Shown one piece after another: positions 1 to 8,206 of a DNA stretch of 64,000 bases. The position numbers and the translations under genes were made by a program. Source of the DNA: Paenibacillus rubinfantis (lineage in GTDB: Bacteria; Bacillota; Bacilli; Paenibacillales; Paenibacillaceae); contig NZ_LN909065.1 in assembly GCF_001486505.1 (NCBI RefSeq), positions 434,001 through 498,000 on the forward strand. Reading direction: 5' to 3'. The notes under the pieces are model-generated. The model searched no databases. It was not told the DNA's origin and was given only the letters and a program-made list of their open reading frames with translations. Each line of letters begins with the position of its first letter. Position 1 is the stretch's first letter.

Positions 1-59
1 ATAGCTTCCCTAATGTCTTCCGCCTTCATGCATCCCATCCGGGTAAAGGCAAGAAGAAA

Positions 60-641
60 TTAACGTTTCTTGAGCTCGGCGATGCTGGCCATAATTTTCT
101 CCGTGGCCCGCTCGGCCGCGTCAGGCCCGCCGCTTTCTTTGAATTCCGTTAGATCTACCGGTGGTCCGTATACGACGCGCATTTTTTGAAACATTTTATA
201 AGTGCCAATAATCGCGACCGGAATCACCGTTGCGTCGCTGCGGAGCGCGAAGGTTGCCGCCCCTTTCTTGCCGATCATACTCTCCTCGGCCCCTTTAACC
301 CGTCGGCCTTCAGGAAAAATACCCATCACATGGCCATTGCGGAGCAGAGTTAGCGAGGTCTTGATCGATTCTTTGCTCACGCCTCCCCGCTTAACGGGAA
401 AAGCGCCGAGCTGTCGGATCAGCCAACCGAAACCGAAGACTTGAAACAGCTCCTGTTTGGCCATAAAATGCACCTTGCGTTTCAACATGATACCGATGGT
501 CGGCGGATCAAGCAAGGCGATGTGGTTGGAGCACAAGAGCACTCCACCCTCACTTGGGATATGTTCCAAGCCGGTAACTTCAAGACGAAAAGCCAGCTTG
601 TAGAGGATCCGAAGTACACTTCGACAAAAACGATAGATCAT
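60..641 (-). CDS. plsC: 1-acyl-sn-glycerol-3-phosphate acyltransferase (PlsC family)
   Basis: Transfers an acyl chain to lysophosphatidic acid to make phosphatidic acid at the inner membrane face. The 193-residue length is typical of short bacterial PlsC proteins. The acyltransferase HxxxxD motif is seen as SNHIALLDPP near residue 40, and the acceptor-binding motif as FPEGRR near residue 112. It starts at ATG 641, six bases after the cmk stop, so the two are probably co-transcribed, as in many Firmicutes. Assignment is firm at family level; the acyl donor (acyl-ACP or acyl-CoA) cannot be read from the sequence. Confidence 0.93.
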   Translation of the reverse strand: MIYRFCRSVLRILYKLAFRLEVTGLEHIPSEGGVLLCSNHIALLDPPTIGIMLKRKVHFMAKQELFQVFGFGWLIRQLGAFPVKRGGVSKESIKTSLTLLRNGHVMGIFPEGRRVKGAEESMIGKKGAATFALRSDATVIPVAIIGTYKMFQKMRVVYGPPVDLTEFKESGGPDAAERATEKIMASIAELKKR

Positions 642-647
642 TCAGGT

Positions 648-1346
648 TCAACTCTCACTTCCATAGGTTCTGCACAAAGATACGATATGGTCGGCCACCT
701 CGTCCAAGGTCATGTGCGTCGTATCCAACAATCGGGCATCCTCCGCCTGGCGCAGTGGGGAAACCTCCCGCTCCCGGTCCAGCCGGTCCCGCTCCTCGAT
801 CGATCGCACGAGCTCTTCGAACGAAATTTCGTCCTGCTCTTTCATTTCCTTGTACCGGCGGCGTGCCCGCTCCTCAACGCTCGCGGTCATAAACACCTTC
901 ACTTCCGCATCGGGTAAAACGCAAGTGCCGATATCGCGTCCATCCATGACGACGCCTTTGCGCAAAGCCATTTGCCGCTGCAAAGAGACAAGCCGTTCGC
1001 GCAGCCCCTCGATTTGCGCATATCGGGACACCTGGGCATTCACGGCCAACGAGCGGATTTGCTCCGTAACGTCCTGACCGTTCACCCGAACCTGTTGTCC
1101 TTGATCTCCGGGCAACAATTCAATATCCAGTTCAGGTAAATCACGCAGCACTTTGTCCACTTCGTCCGGTCCGACACCCTTCTGCAGAAAATGCCATGTC
1201 GCTGCCCGGTACATCGCACCTGTATCGACATACACATAATGCAATCTGCCGGCAACCATTCGAGCTATCGTACTTTTCCCTGCCCCCGCAGGACCGTCGA
1301 TCGCGATGTTGATTTTATCATGGGTTGTAGACGTCTCGCTTGCCAA
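648..1346 (-). CDS. cmk: Cytidylate kinase
   Basis: Phosphorylates CMP and dCMP with ATP in pyrimidine nucleotide recycling. A P-loop is seen near the N-terminus (IDGPAGAGKST), followed by the YVDTGAMYR and MDGRDIGT segments characteristic of bacterial CMP kinases. I prefer the TTG start at 1346 (232 residues) because an AGGAGG lies 9 bases before it; an in-frame TTG at 1364 has no ribosome site. First gene of a cmk-plsC pair, with ypfB just upstream. Confidence 0.93.
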   Translation of the reverse strand: MASETSTTHDKINIAIDGPAGAGKSTIARMVAGRLHYVYVDTGAMYRAATWHFLQKGVGPDEVDKVLRDLPELDIELLPGDQGQQVRVNGQDVTEQIRSLAVNAQVSRYAQIEGLRERLVSLQRQMALRKGVVMDGRDIGTCVLPDAEVKVFMTASVEERARRRYKEMKEQDEISFEELVRSIEERDRLDREREVSPLRQAEDARLLDTTHMTLDEVADHIVSLCRTYGSES

Positions 1347-1460
1347 AGGGGCATTCCTCCTCAAAACAAATCCTCAAGAAAAAAGCAGGCATTGCCTGCG
1401 ACGTGAAAATTATACCACAGATAGCAAAGGGATGCAAAAGAATCGCACTCGCGTCTGTGT

Positions 1461-1670
1461 TTATTCGCCCTGCTCCCGGCGAATCGGTACCCCTTCGTAT
1501 TTTTCTGCCGAGGCGAGAAAATATCGCAGTTCCGGAACCCGCAGCAGCACCTGAAACAAACATAAGATCGTGAGCAGCACCAGTACCCCCCGCTTTAACC
1601 AGGTTTCCGCCTTCTCTGAAAATGACAGAAACAACTCCGTATAGATTTCATCTTCCTGGGGCCGTTTCAT
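1461..1670 (-). CDS. ypfB: Small membrane protein, YpfB/DUF5359-like
   Basis: A 69-residue protein with a charged N-terminal stretch, one predicted membrane segment (about residues 28-44, LVLLTILCLFQVLLRVP) and a polar tail. It occupies the same place as the small ypfB gene between ypfA and cmk in B. subtilis, which is the main reason for the name. A GGGAGG ribosome site lies 8 bases before ATG 1670. No function is known to me. Placement and coding character are good; the family name is inferred from synteny and size. Confidence 0.65.
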   Translation of the reverse strand: MKRPQEDEIYTELFLSFSEKAETWLKRGVLVLLTILCLFQVLLRVPELRYFLASAEKYEGVPIRREQGE

Positions 1671-1783
1671 TCGGCATCCCTCCCTACTCCCTAAATCGAC
1701 TCACGCTTATCCGTTTGATCCTGCGCGTTCAAGTCTAGCTTATCCATCTAGGGAAAAAGAGAATCGCCCTCGTGCGGCCGAAA

Positions 1784-2437
1784 TCAGCGATTTTTGAAAT
1801 CAAACTGCCGTTCGAAGCAATACCGAATCAGCTTCTGCCGCTCCAGATCCGAAATGCTGACGAATTTGAGCATCACGACGGTACGCCCCGTCTCCAGCTT
1901 CTTCGTACGGACCACCTCGGCTTCAAATGGAACATGGTCTATCGTACCGTTCTTAAACGGGATTAGCAGCCAACAAAACAGCTGATCCCCTTGAGCCAGC
2001 TTAAATTCGCTGTTACAGATCAACGAAACCCCGCCGCCGCCAACATCCTCTGTATGAGTAACGAAGCGGACGCCATCCTTCATGAGAACGGCAATTTCCA
2101 ATTCCGCAACCACTCGCAAAAAATTACGCCGTTGGATTTTTGTAATTGAATCCGGCTCGGGTTTACGAATGCGCACCAATTGGACGACATCATCAGCGAA
2201 GCCCAGCACGTATGTATTAAAGTAGTTTTTCACTCCAGATTCCGTCAAAAAATAAACGGATAACTCGTCCCCGATGTACAGTTTCTTGATGCGTCCGTTA
2301 CCGCTTTCGATCGGCACCTCGATCAAAAACGACTCTTCCTCTACGTCCGCGATCCGTGATTTACACTCCTTCTCTTCACTTGGCTTGTCCGCCGAAGCGA
2401 CTTGAATGTATACGAGATCGTTCACTTTAGGAAACAA
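1784..2437 (-). CDS. ypfA: PilZ-domain c-di-GMP receptor, YpfA/YcgR-like
   Basis: A 217-residue protein with an N-terminal YcgR-like domain and a C-terminal PilZ domain; the family binds cyclic di-GMP and acts as a flagellar brake in B. subtilis (there called YpfA or DgrA). The arginine-rich start of PilZ is visible as QRRNFLR near residue 105. The second ligand motif, usually D/N-x-S/A-x-x-G, reads DVGGGG here, with glycine in the serine position. Start is TTG 2437, with a GGTGGGG site 5 bases upstream. Same neighbour order as B. subtilis ypeB-ypfA-ypfB-cmk. Confidence 0.85.
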   Translation of the reverse strand: MFPKVNDLVYIQVASADKPSEEKECKSRIADVEEESFLIEVPIESGNGRIKKLYIGDELSVYFLTESGVKNYFNTYVLGFADDVVQLVRIRKPEPDSITKIQRRNFLRVVAELEIAVLMKDGVRFVTHTEDVGGGGVSLICNSEFKLAQGDQLFCWLLIPFKNGTIDHVPFEAEVVRTKKLETGRTVVMLKFVSISDLERQKLIRYCFERQFDFKNR

Positions 2438-2576
2438 GTTTCCCCACCGCCCTATACCATGGTAGTATTGCTACCTCCTGATTATAGCATGGCGAGGCGC
2501 AGCTGGGCCTAATTTCTTCTCCGCAAACCAAAAAGGAATCTTCCGGAGGACCGGAACATTCCTTGTGATACTGCCT

Positions 2577-3944
2577 TTAAGAAGGTGTAGCTCCTCCCTT
2601 ATTGTTGCGGTTTCGAATCTCTTCGACAATCTCTTCGTTGCCGTTCTCGGCGTTGATGTAGATTTTGTATTGCGATCCGTTGATCGCACCGCCGAATTCG
2701 TAGGTCAGCACCTTCTCTGACTGCTCGTTCTCAATGAGAGCGAGGCGATGGTATCTCTCCTTATATTCCGGGTTCAAAAATTTACGCGCCTGTTCTAACG
2801 TCAGTTTTGGCTTTCCTACTTTTTCGCGGCTTTCTCGTTCATATACATAGTCGCTCGCCTGCATCCCGGTCACTTGCCCGTTATCCAAGGCCACACGAAT
2901 CGTGATTTTCTCCGGATAAATCAGCACGTCGCCTTGTTTGCTAACGAACGTAAAGTTTCCTTCGTTATCAAACTCATCGTAGGAAACCGCTGTCAGCCCG
3001 GGATACCCCTTATTCTCCAGAAACTCGGTGGCCCGTTCCCTTGCGGTACCAACCTCCACCGCTTTAGGTCCAAGTTGGCGATGGTAGACATAGGAGATTA
3101 AATGACCGCCGTTCCGGGTAAAATCGAGCGACCAGGACTCCCCGCCTTTGTCGTTCTTCAGGTTCGCGGTATACGAAGCCCACTCCGTACCTTTCCCGTT
3201 CTCCACGACCTGGATCGCACCCGCATTCTGAACACCGGTAAAATCCGCCGTTTTGCGTTTGATTTCCTCGACTGTGATCGGACTTCCGCCCAGCTTCTTC
3301 ACCGAGCGTTTATTATACATGCTGGAGATCGACGGTCCCCAATCCAGTTCCGGATATTCACCGACCTTTTTGTCCACGGTTTTAAAGCCGTCGATAATGG
3401 TATTGTCCCGCGGCTCTTTTTCGCTGGCCAGCGCCGTCTCAACGTCCATCCAACGCAGCCGGTTGGCGATAACTTTGTTTTGTACCCCCTGAAGGTCTTG
3501 GGCGATTTGCGCCGAACTTTTATATAGCTCCTTCAGGTTCTTCATTTCATTCTCACTCAGCGGCTGCTTGGTTAAATCGCGAATGGCGGTTTGATAGGAA
3601 AACTTAGCGATCCGCGACAGAAATTCTTCCGTTTTATTAAACGGGAGCAAGGTTAAGGGGAGTTGGTTGATTTCATTTTGCGCCTCGCTGGTGATCCGCC
3701 ATACGTTAACCAATCCTTTACGCTGCGACCCGGTCGAGGCTGAATTTACCGCCAGGGTGTTGCCCAGCTCGCTATGGAGCTTATCCACGTGATAGGACAA
3801 ATCGTGAAAAGCCCGCTGATATTGGTTTTCCGCCTTGATCAGAATCGAGTTTTTCTCCTGGTTCTCTTGATACCCCCATACCAGGGCGCCGATCAACAAT
3901 ACCGCGGTCACCGGAAACAGGATCGCACTCAGTCGTTTGTACAT
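2577..3944 (-). CDS. ypeB: Spore germination protein YpeB
   Basis: YpeB is a membrane-anchored spore protein needed to place and stabilise the cortex-lytic enzyme SleB. Here it has an N-terminal membrane anchor (about residues 5-25) followed by a long extracytoplasmic part and PepSY-like repeats in the C-terminal half, total 455 residues. I chose ATG 3944 because the family begins MY(K/R)RLS; an in-frame TTG at 3971 would add nine residues and lacks a ribosome site. Unusually there is no sleB upstream: the next genes are a small cysteine protein and prsW. A sigma-G-like promoter lies directly upstream. Confidence 0.92.
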   Translation of the reverse strand: MYKRLSAILFPVTAVLLIGALVWGYQENQEKNSILIKAENQYQRAFHDLSYHVDKLHSELGNTLAVNSASTGSQRKGLVNVWRITSEAQNEINQLPLTLLPFNKTEEFLSRIAKFSYQTAIRDLTKQPLSENEMKNLKELYKSSAQIAQDLQGVQNKVIANRLRWMDVETALASEKEPRDNTIIDGFKTVDKKVGEYPELDWGPSISSMYNKRSVKKLGGSPITVEEIKRKTADFTGVQNAGAIQVVENGKGTEWASYTANLKNDKGGESWSLDFTRNGGHLISYVYHRQLGPKAVEVGTARERATEFLENKGYPGLTAVSYDEFDNEGNFTFVSKQGDVLIYPEKITIRVALDNGQVTGMQASDYVYERESREKVGKPKLTLEQARKFLNPEYKERYHRLALIENEQSEKVLTYEFGGAINGSQYKIYINAENGNEEIVEEIRNRNNKGGATPS

Positions 3945-3983
3945 TGGGCTTATGCTCTCTCCCTTCTTCAACTAGGTTGGGAT

Positions 3984-4013
3984 TAGTGTGACAAGAAGGA
4001 AAGAACTTTATGC
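3984..4013 (-). promoter_or_regulatory. Candidate sigma-G promoter of ypeB
   Basis: On the minus strand GCATA (4009-4013) is followed after 18 bases by CACACTA (3984-3990), one mismatch from the sigma-G -10 pattern CATnnTA. It lies about 40 bases before the ypeB start. Forespore expression fits what is known of ypeB in B. subtilis. Short motif, so moderate confidence. Confidence 0.5.
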
Positions 4014-4025
4014 ATTATAATAAGG

Positions 4026-4150
4026 TAGTTCAAAAAGGTGTCTTCCGATCACGCTGCAATTCTTTGGAGCCTATTCGTCATCGGATCTTGGATTCACCCG
4101 GTCTCTCCGCGGCTCACGTAGCTTCCAGCTACGCTCCGCTGCGGCCAAAC
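4026..4150. repeat. Candidate non-coding repeat-like element
   Basis: About 125 bases between the 49-residue gene and ypeB have no coding character. They contain a hairpin with stem CGTAGC/GCTACG at 4117-4133 and a low-complexity tail (TTCAAAAAGGTG on the plus strand at about 4029). The composition resembles dispersed intergenic elements of Paenibacillus-type genomes, but only one copy is present in this window, so repeat status is a guess. Confidence 0.25.
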
Positions 4151-4155
4151 TGACT

Positions 4156-4305
4156 TTACTGGGCCTCTTCTTCGATCTCGAAGTCGTGTTGATTGTTGCA
4201 TAAGCATTGCTTGAAGCCGGTATCGATATGGCCGCGTTCTTTTTTGCCGCGCAATACGAACCGCTCGCCGCACGCTTTACAAGTTATTCTAACCTTGACG
4301 CGCAC
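4156..4305 (-). CDS. Small four-cysteine (probable zinc-binding) protein
   Basis: A 49-residue reading frame with GTG start at 4305 and TAA at 4156. An AGGGGGTG ribosome site lies 9 bases before the start; an in-frame GTG at 4315-4317 is possible but sits inside that site. The protein has a CKAC pair at residues 9-12 and a CLC pair at 34-36, spaced like the knuckles of a zinc ribbon, with a basic middle and an acidic C-terminus ending in EIEEEAQ. I do not recognise a characterised family. Coding is supported by the ribosome site, the patterned cysteines and its place between prsW and ypeB, on the same strand. Confidence 0.7.
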   Translation of the reverse strand: MRVKVRITCKACGERFVLRGKKERGHIDTGFKQCLCNNQHDFEIEEEAQ

Positions 4306-4397
4306 GAAAAAAGGCACCCCCTTCTATTCAACTTCGCGCTCCGCCAAACTGCAGACGCGCGAATCGCTAGAATCAGGATGCCCTATTCTTTCATAAA

Positions 4398-5090
4398 TTA
4401 GTCTTGCCCCTTGGCTCCGGGCGTTAACCGGAAAGGGGATCGATTGTTGGCCCGGTACACCTTGCCAAGACCTCCATACCATAAGAAGGCCATGAGCGGC
4501 ACGATAAACCAAATCCAGTATTGTGTCGTGTTGTTTAAAATCCAGTCATATACCCCGTGCCAGAACAACGGGAAAACTAACGAAAAAACCAGGAACTTCT
4601 GGCTTGACCGACCGGTTGAAAATTTCGCCCGGCCCAAGTAATACCCCATCATGACGCCAAACATGGCGTGACCGGACACTGGAAGTAACGCCCGAACGAT
4701 CATGGTACCAATCGAGGCGTGGCTCGCCAAAGCATACAAGACATTCTCGACCGTGGCAAAGCCCAATGAGATGGCGACTGCATATAAAATCCCATCATAC
4801 GGCTCATCGAACTCCGTATGATTGTATATCATATGAAAGAGCACAAACCATTTCAGGACTTCCTCAACACCAGCCGAAATGCCAAACGCCGTCACCAGAG
4901 GGCCATCGCCCAGCCACATCGTCAATCCCCGCTGGATGATCATGACCGGTAATACGATCAGAAAGCCAAGCAGGAACACCTTGATGACCATATGCAACGG
5001 TTCCGCATCATACTTGTCCTTGAGATAAAAATAAGTTAGCAGTGCAATACCGGGAGCAACCGCTGCGCTTGCTATTGAGAAAAAGAGCAA
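4398..5090 (-). CDS. prsW: PrsW-family intramembrane metalloprotease
   Basis: A polytopic membrane protein of 230 residues. In B. subtilis PrsW performs site-1 cleavage of the anti-sigma factor RsiW, releasing sigma-W. Conserved family features are visible: a paired glutamate motif (GVEEVLKW, near residue 80), the glutamate-asparagine segment FATVENVLYAL, and a histidine in SGHAMFGVMMGYYLG followed by FWHGVYDWIL near the C-terminus. Start is TTG 5090 preceded by an AAGGGGGG site. Neighbour order with ypeB and a mecA paralogue matches B. subtilis. The substrate in this organism is unknown; no rsiW is in the window. Confidence 0.9.
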   Translation of the reverse strand: MLFFSIASAAVAPGIALLTYFYLKDKYDAEPLHMVIKVFLLGFLIVLPVMIIQRGLTMWLGDGPLVTAFGISAGVEEVLKWFVLFHMIYNHTEFDEPYDGILYAVAISLGFATVENVLYALASHASIGTMIVRALLPVSGHAMFGVMMGYYLGRAKFSTGRSSQKFLVFSLVFPLFWHGVYDWILNNTTQYWIWFIVPLMAFLWYGGLGKVYRANNRSPFRLTPGAKGQD

Positions 5091-5175
5091 CGGTTATCCC
5101 CCCTTATTCGCCGCTTGCTGTTCTTCGTCTCTCTCATATGAATTCACGAGGATGCCTTCGTCGGATACATCCAAA

Positions 5176-5796
5176 TTAATCCTGGCGCTTGAAGTGGCTG
5201 CAAATCGTGTCCACCGCATGGTCGGCCATGATCAAATTCCCGTACTCCTCCAGCATCGCTGTCGTTACTGATGTCGCTTCGCCAAACTCAGCTAGCACCG
5301 CGATTAAAGCAGGGTGTTTGCCCTCCTCCAATTCCTCCGGCTCCAGCTGAAGAACCCATTTCCCATTATATTTATACAGTCTGCCGGCATTCTGAAGCAT
5401 CGTCTTAAGCACATGTGCCGCTTCGATTAAATTTTCGAAATCGTCAAAGGAATACAAAATCGTATCGCTTTGCTCCAGCGTGACTTCCATCTCGTATACT
5501 TCTTCCGGCAGTTCATCCTCATAAGGCGAGCCGATCCCGTGCTGATGGTGATCGTATTTGCCGCGCGTTACGATGACGACCATTCCTTGTGCAGGAAGGG
5601 CGAACACTTCCACAGCCAAAGGCCCGGTGGCATCAAAGCCCACTTCGTTATAAGCCTGATCCATCATTTCGGTGAACAGGTCATGGACTTTGGGAATTTC
5701 TTGCCACATGTCCTCTTTCTGTATACCGCGTTCGCTTAAATCGTCAAACGTGAGGAAAATCCGTATCTTATCCTGGCCTAGTCGTTCTATCTTCAT
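5176..5796 (-). CDS. mecB: MecA-family ClpC adaptor (YpbH/MecB-like)
   Basis: A 206-residue adaptor of the MecA family, which hands substrates to the ClpC protease. The N-terminal 60 residues start MKIERLGQDKIRIFLTFDDL, the conserved substrate-binding domain; the C-terminal domain holds the aromatic-acidic ClpC-binding fold (SFDDFENLIEAAHVL). The location next to prsW matches ypbH rather than mecA of B. subtilis, so I call it the second paralogue. A strong AGGAGG lies before ATG 5796. Whether it is the only MecA of this genome cannot be told here. Confidence 0.85.
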   Translation of the reverse strand: MKIERLGQDKIRIFLTFDDLSERGIQKEDMWQEIPKVHDLFTEMMDQAYNEVGFDATGPLAVEVFALPAQGMVVIVTRGKYDHHQHGIGSPYEDELPEEVYEMEVTLEQSDTILYSFDDFENLIEAAHVLKTMLQNAGRLYKYNGKWVLQLEPEELEEGKHPALIAVLAEFGEATSVTTAMLEEYGNLIMADHAVDTICSHFKRQD

Positions 5797-5924
5797 ACAG
5801 GATCCTCCTCTCTCTATGCCGTGTTATAAACAGATTATGAAACCTGCTGTTAAATGTGCTGGAAATGGTTCTTTGTATGTATGTTATCACTTATTTCCTC
5901 TAAATGCACGCTTTAAAATAGACC

Positions 5925-5976
5925 AAAAAAGAATCATTTTCCGATCCCCCGGTAAGGGGGCAGAAAATGATTCTTG
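5925..5976 (-). terminator. Rho-independent terminator after the 131-residue gene
   Basis: AAGAATCATTTTC pairs with GAAAATGATTCTT around a smaller inner CCCCC/GGGGG hairpin, followed on the minus strand by a run of T. It ends the transcript of the gene at 5999-6394. Confidence 0.75.
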
Positions 5977-5998
5977 AGCGGGTTTGCGGGCAGTCTTA

Positions 5999-6394
5999 TT
6001 ACAGTCCTGGAACCGGTGTTTTCGTCTCCTTGAGGATGGCTTCGACTTCACGGCGAACATCCGCATCGCCTTTAATAAAATCCGTCAGCTGCTTTAGACT
6101 GTATTCCTTCGAATGATTCGTACCGGTCGCTGATACCGTGCCGGAACTGGGATACACCTGGGCGTTGTCTGCCCCTTTTGCCTTTGTGACGGTTTCAGAA
6201 GCTGGACCTTCCGTCTTCAGCGCTGCCGAGATATCTTCGGTGGGGGTTTCATGACGATTCGAGGTCATCCCTGCAAACTTCAGGGCCGACCCTGCGCCGT
6301 TCATCACCGACATCAGGCTTTGCTTCCGTCTCGATGCCCACATCGCGGCGAAGACGCCAACCAGGATACCGCCTAAAAATGAGGAAGATTTCAC
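5999..6394 (-). CDS. Unrecognised single-span membrane protein
   Basis: 131 residues from a GTG start at 6394, with a perfect AAGGAGG 8 bases upstream; longer upstream in-frame starts lack a site. The N-terminus is one membrane span with a glycine-rich face (SFLGGILVGVFAAMWASRR), followed by a long Ser/Thr/Lys-rich low-complexity linker and a C-terminal helix (KQLTDFIKGDADVRREVEAIL). I do not recognise the family. It is followed by its own terminator and lies tail-to-tail-free, divergent from the deacetylase gene, so it is probably monocistronic. Confidence 0.75.
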   Translation of the reverse strand: MKSSSFLGGILVGVFAAMWASRRKQSLMSVMNGAGSALKFAGMTSNRHETPTEDISAALKTEGPASETVTKAKGADNAQVYPSSGTVSATGTNHSKEYSLKQLTDFIKGDADVRREVEAILKETKTPVPGL

Positions 6395-6481
6395 GTAAAA
6401 AACCTCCTTGGTTATGTTAAAATCATCTGTAGTGTTCGCGGTTTGCCTTAAACTCATGCGGCATAAATACAGGAAAGCGAG

Positions 6482-7435
6482 ATGACTCCTTTGCTCCACA
6501 AGAAACTCCTGCCCATCGCCGCCGCTTGTCTTATTCTTAGCTCATGCGGCCAAACTGATGCACCAACGAAACAAACCACATCCAACCAAAATGTGACTTC
6601 CCCTGCTGAAGCGACCGCACTGGGGGACAGCAATGAAGCCGGACAGGCTGACGGACAGCTTGAAAGCTCGACCCCAGCCGATTCGGGAGCGCCTTCCGGC
6701 AATTCATCCGGCTCACCCGGCAATGCTGCCGAGGTGGATAGCAATGAGGAGGGCTCCGAAGCAGAAGTTCCTCCGCTGCTGTACCACATTAATAAGGCGT
6801 ATAACGTTGTTCCCAATGTGGAGACCGTGGACAAGAAGGTCGTGTTACTGACGTTTGACGACGGGCCGAAGGAAAAGGAAATGATCGACGGACTGATCGA
6901 TACGCTGGATAAGCATCAAGCGAAAGCGATCTTTTTCGTCAACGGATACCGTGTGAAAGCTCATCCCGAATTGCTGCAGCTGATTCAAGAACGCGGACAA
7001 ATCATCGGCAATCATAGCTGGGACCACATCAACTTGAAGAAAGAATCCGCAGCAAACATGCGCAAACAGATCGAGGACGTGCAAAATATCGTAGAAGAAA
7101 CGATCGGCGAAGCGCCCCGGTTTTTCCGCCCGCCCTTCGGATCCGGCAACGAAACTACGCATCAAATTGCGGACGACAACGACCTGATTTACATGACCTG
7201 GTCCAACGGTTCCCTCGACTGGGACAGCAAAAACAAAAACAAGCCGGAGGCAGTTATCGCCAATGTACTTGAACAGCTTCATGCCGGAAGCAACATTCTG
7301 ATGCACGAGCTTCCTTGGACCGTAGAGGCATTGGATGAATTGCTGACCCAACTGGAACAGAAAGGGTATGGATTTGTTGACCCGCGGAGCATCGGACCTG
7401 CTCCCGTCGAGGCGGAATCCGGAGGTACCAAATAA
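6482..7435 (+). CDS. Lipoprotein polysaccharide deacetylase (NodB family)
   Basis: A 317-residue exported enzyme. It begins with a lipoprotein signal ending in LSSC (Cys about residue 22), then a Ser/Gly/Glu-rich linker to about residue 100, then a NodB homology domain: motif 1 LTFDDGP, motif 2 GNHSWDHINL (H-x3-H metal ligands), motif 3 RFFRPPFGSGNE, and a C-terminal LMHE motif. The family removes N-acetyl groups from peptidoglycan or related polymers outside the cell. The specific substrate is not apparent. Divergent from the gene at 5999-6394 and ended by a bidirectional terminator. Confidence 0.9.
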   Translation: MTPLLHKKLLPIAAACLILSSCGQTDAPTKQTTSNQNVTSPAEATALGDSNEAGQADGQLESSTPADSGAPSGNSSGSPGNAAEVDSNEEGSEAEVPPLLYHINKAYNVVPNVETVDKKVVLLTFDDGPKEKEMIDGLIDTLDKHQAKAIFFVNGYRVKAHPELLQLIQERGQIIGNHSWDHINLKKESAANMRKQIEDVQNIVEETIGEAPRFFRPPFGSGNETTHQIADDNDLIYMTWSNGSLDWDSKNKNKPEAVIANVLEQLHAGSNILMHELPWTVEALDELLTQLEQKGYGFVDPRSIGPAPVEAESGGTK

Positions 7436-7442
7436 GAATACG

Positions 7443-7477
7443 CAAAAAAACCGTCAGGACTTCCCTGACGGTTTTTG
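7443..7477. terminator. Bidirectional terminator
   Basis: AAAAACCGTCAGG and CCTGACGGTTTTT form a hairpin flanked by A and T runs, between the convergent ends of the deacetylase gene (+) and the 239-residue gene (-). Confidence 0.85.
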
Positions 7478-7486
7478 GTGTCTTCC

Positions 7487-8206
7487 CTAAGATAACCCAT
7501 GGCTCTTCCCCCAAGGAGAATCGCTTACGCCCCACCATAACAAATAAATGAGAATGATGACAAAAATATATAGAAGCGAATTGTAGAACCAACGGGTCAT
7601 TTTTATACGCTGCGACGGAAACAGTTCTTTACGTGTAGGCAGCAGATCCACTTCCGGATTCACTTCCGGATCTATTCCCGGACTAGCCGGAGTCTCTCCA
7701 CCCGACATCGTAAACCTACGCCCCAATTTATCGTCCTGCCCATCATCTGTATATGTCATTCTGAAATTCGGGGTCGAAGAGAACGCCGACGAGCGAATCG
7801 GTTCCTTCAATTTGGCTAATGCGGCGACGGCGGCAGACTCGAACTTACCCTCACGCGCGGCGCTCGATTTGACCGGCTCCAGCAATGACGGAGCCTGCGG
7901 CATTTGCCCCCGCCGTCGTTCCTCGGGGGACGACATCCGCGGGATCAGCAGCCGAACCATCGTCTCGTCACCGATCGCCGGCTTCTTCTCCTCGCGGGTG
8001 AGGGGGGGCTCAATCTCAACCCCCGCCAGATCGCCTCTGGAACGAAGGATTGAGGTTGGCAGATCGTCACCCGCTGCCAGCGCTTCCGGGGTAGGCTGAG
8101 GCGCTGCTATTCCGGAGGCAAGACTCCATGAGCCCACGGAACCGCCGCTGCGTTTCACTCGATTTGGCTGACCATAACGGTCCTTTCGGCTTAAATGCTC
8201 GTTCAT
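7487..8206 (-). CDS. Unrecognised protein with C-terminal membrane anchor
   Basis: 239 residues. About 200 residues of polar, Pro/Ser/Arg-rich, probably disordered sequence precede one C-terminal membrane span (about residues 205-225, YNSLLYIFVIILIYLLWW), so the bulk should face the cytoplasm if it inserts as a tail anchor. Its ATG overlaps the stop of the CPBP protease gene by four bases (ATGA), implying translational coupling. I recognise no domain. A membrane protease gene coupled to a tail-anchored disordered protein could be an enzyme-substrate or enzyme-regulator pair, but this is speculation. Confidence 0.75.
   Translation of the reverse strand: MNEHLSRKDRYGQPNRVKRSGGSVGSWSLASGIAAPQPTPEALAAGDDLPTSILRSRGDLAGVEIEPPLTREEKKPAIGDETMVRLLIPRMSSPEERRRGQMPQAPSLLEPVKSSAAREGKFESAAVAALAKLKEPIRSSAFSSTPNFRMTYTDDGQDDKLGRRFTMSGGETPASPGIDPEVNPEVDLLPTRKELFPSQRIKMTRWFYNSLLYIFVIILIYLLWWGVSDSPWGKSHGLS

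Noticed and set aside
1..59. Start of a further minus-strand gene (ATG 29) at the window edge
   Set aside because: Only nine codons are visible and the ribosome site is weak; it could equally be the tail of a plus-strand frame.
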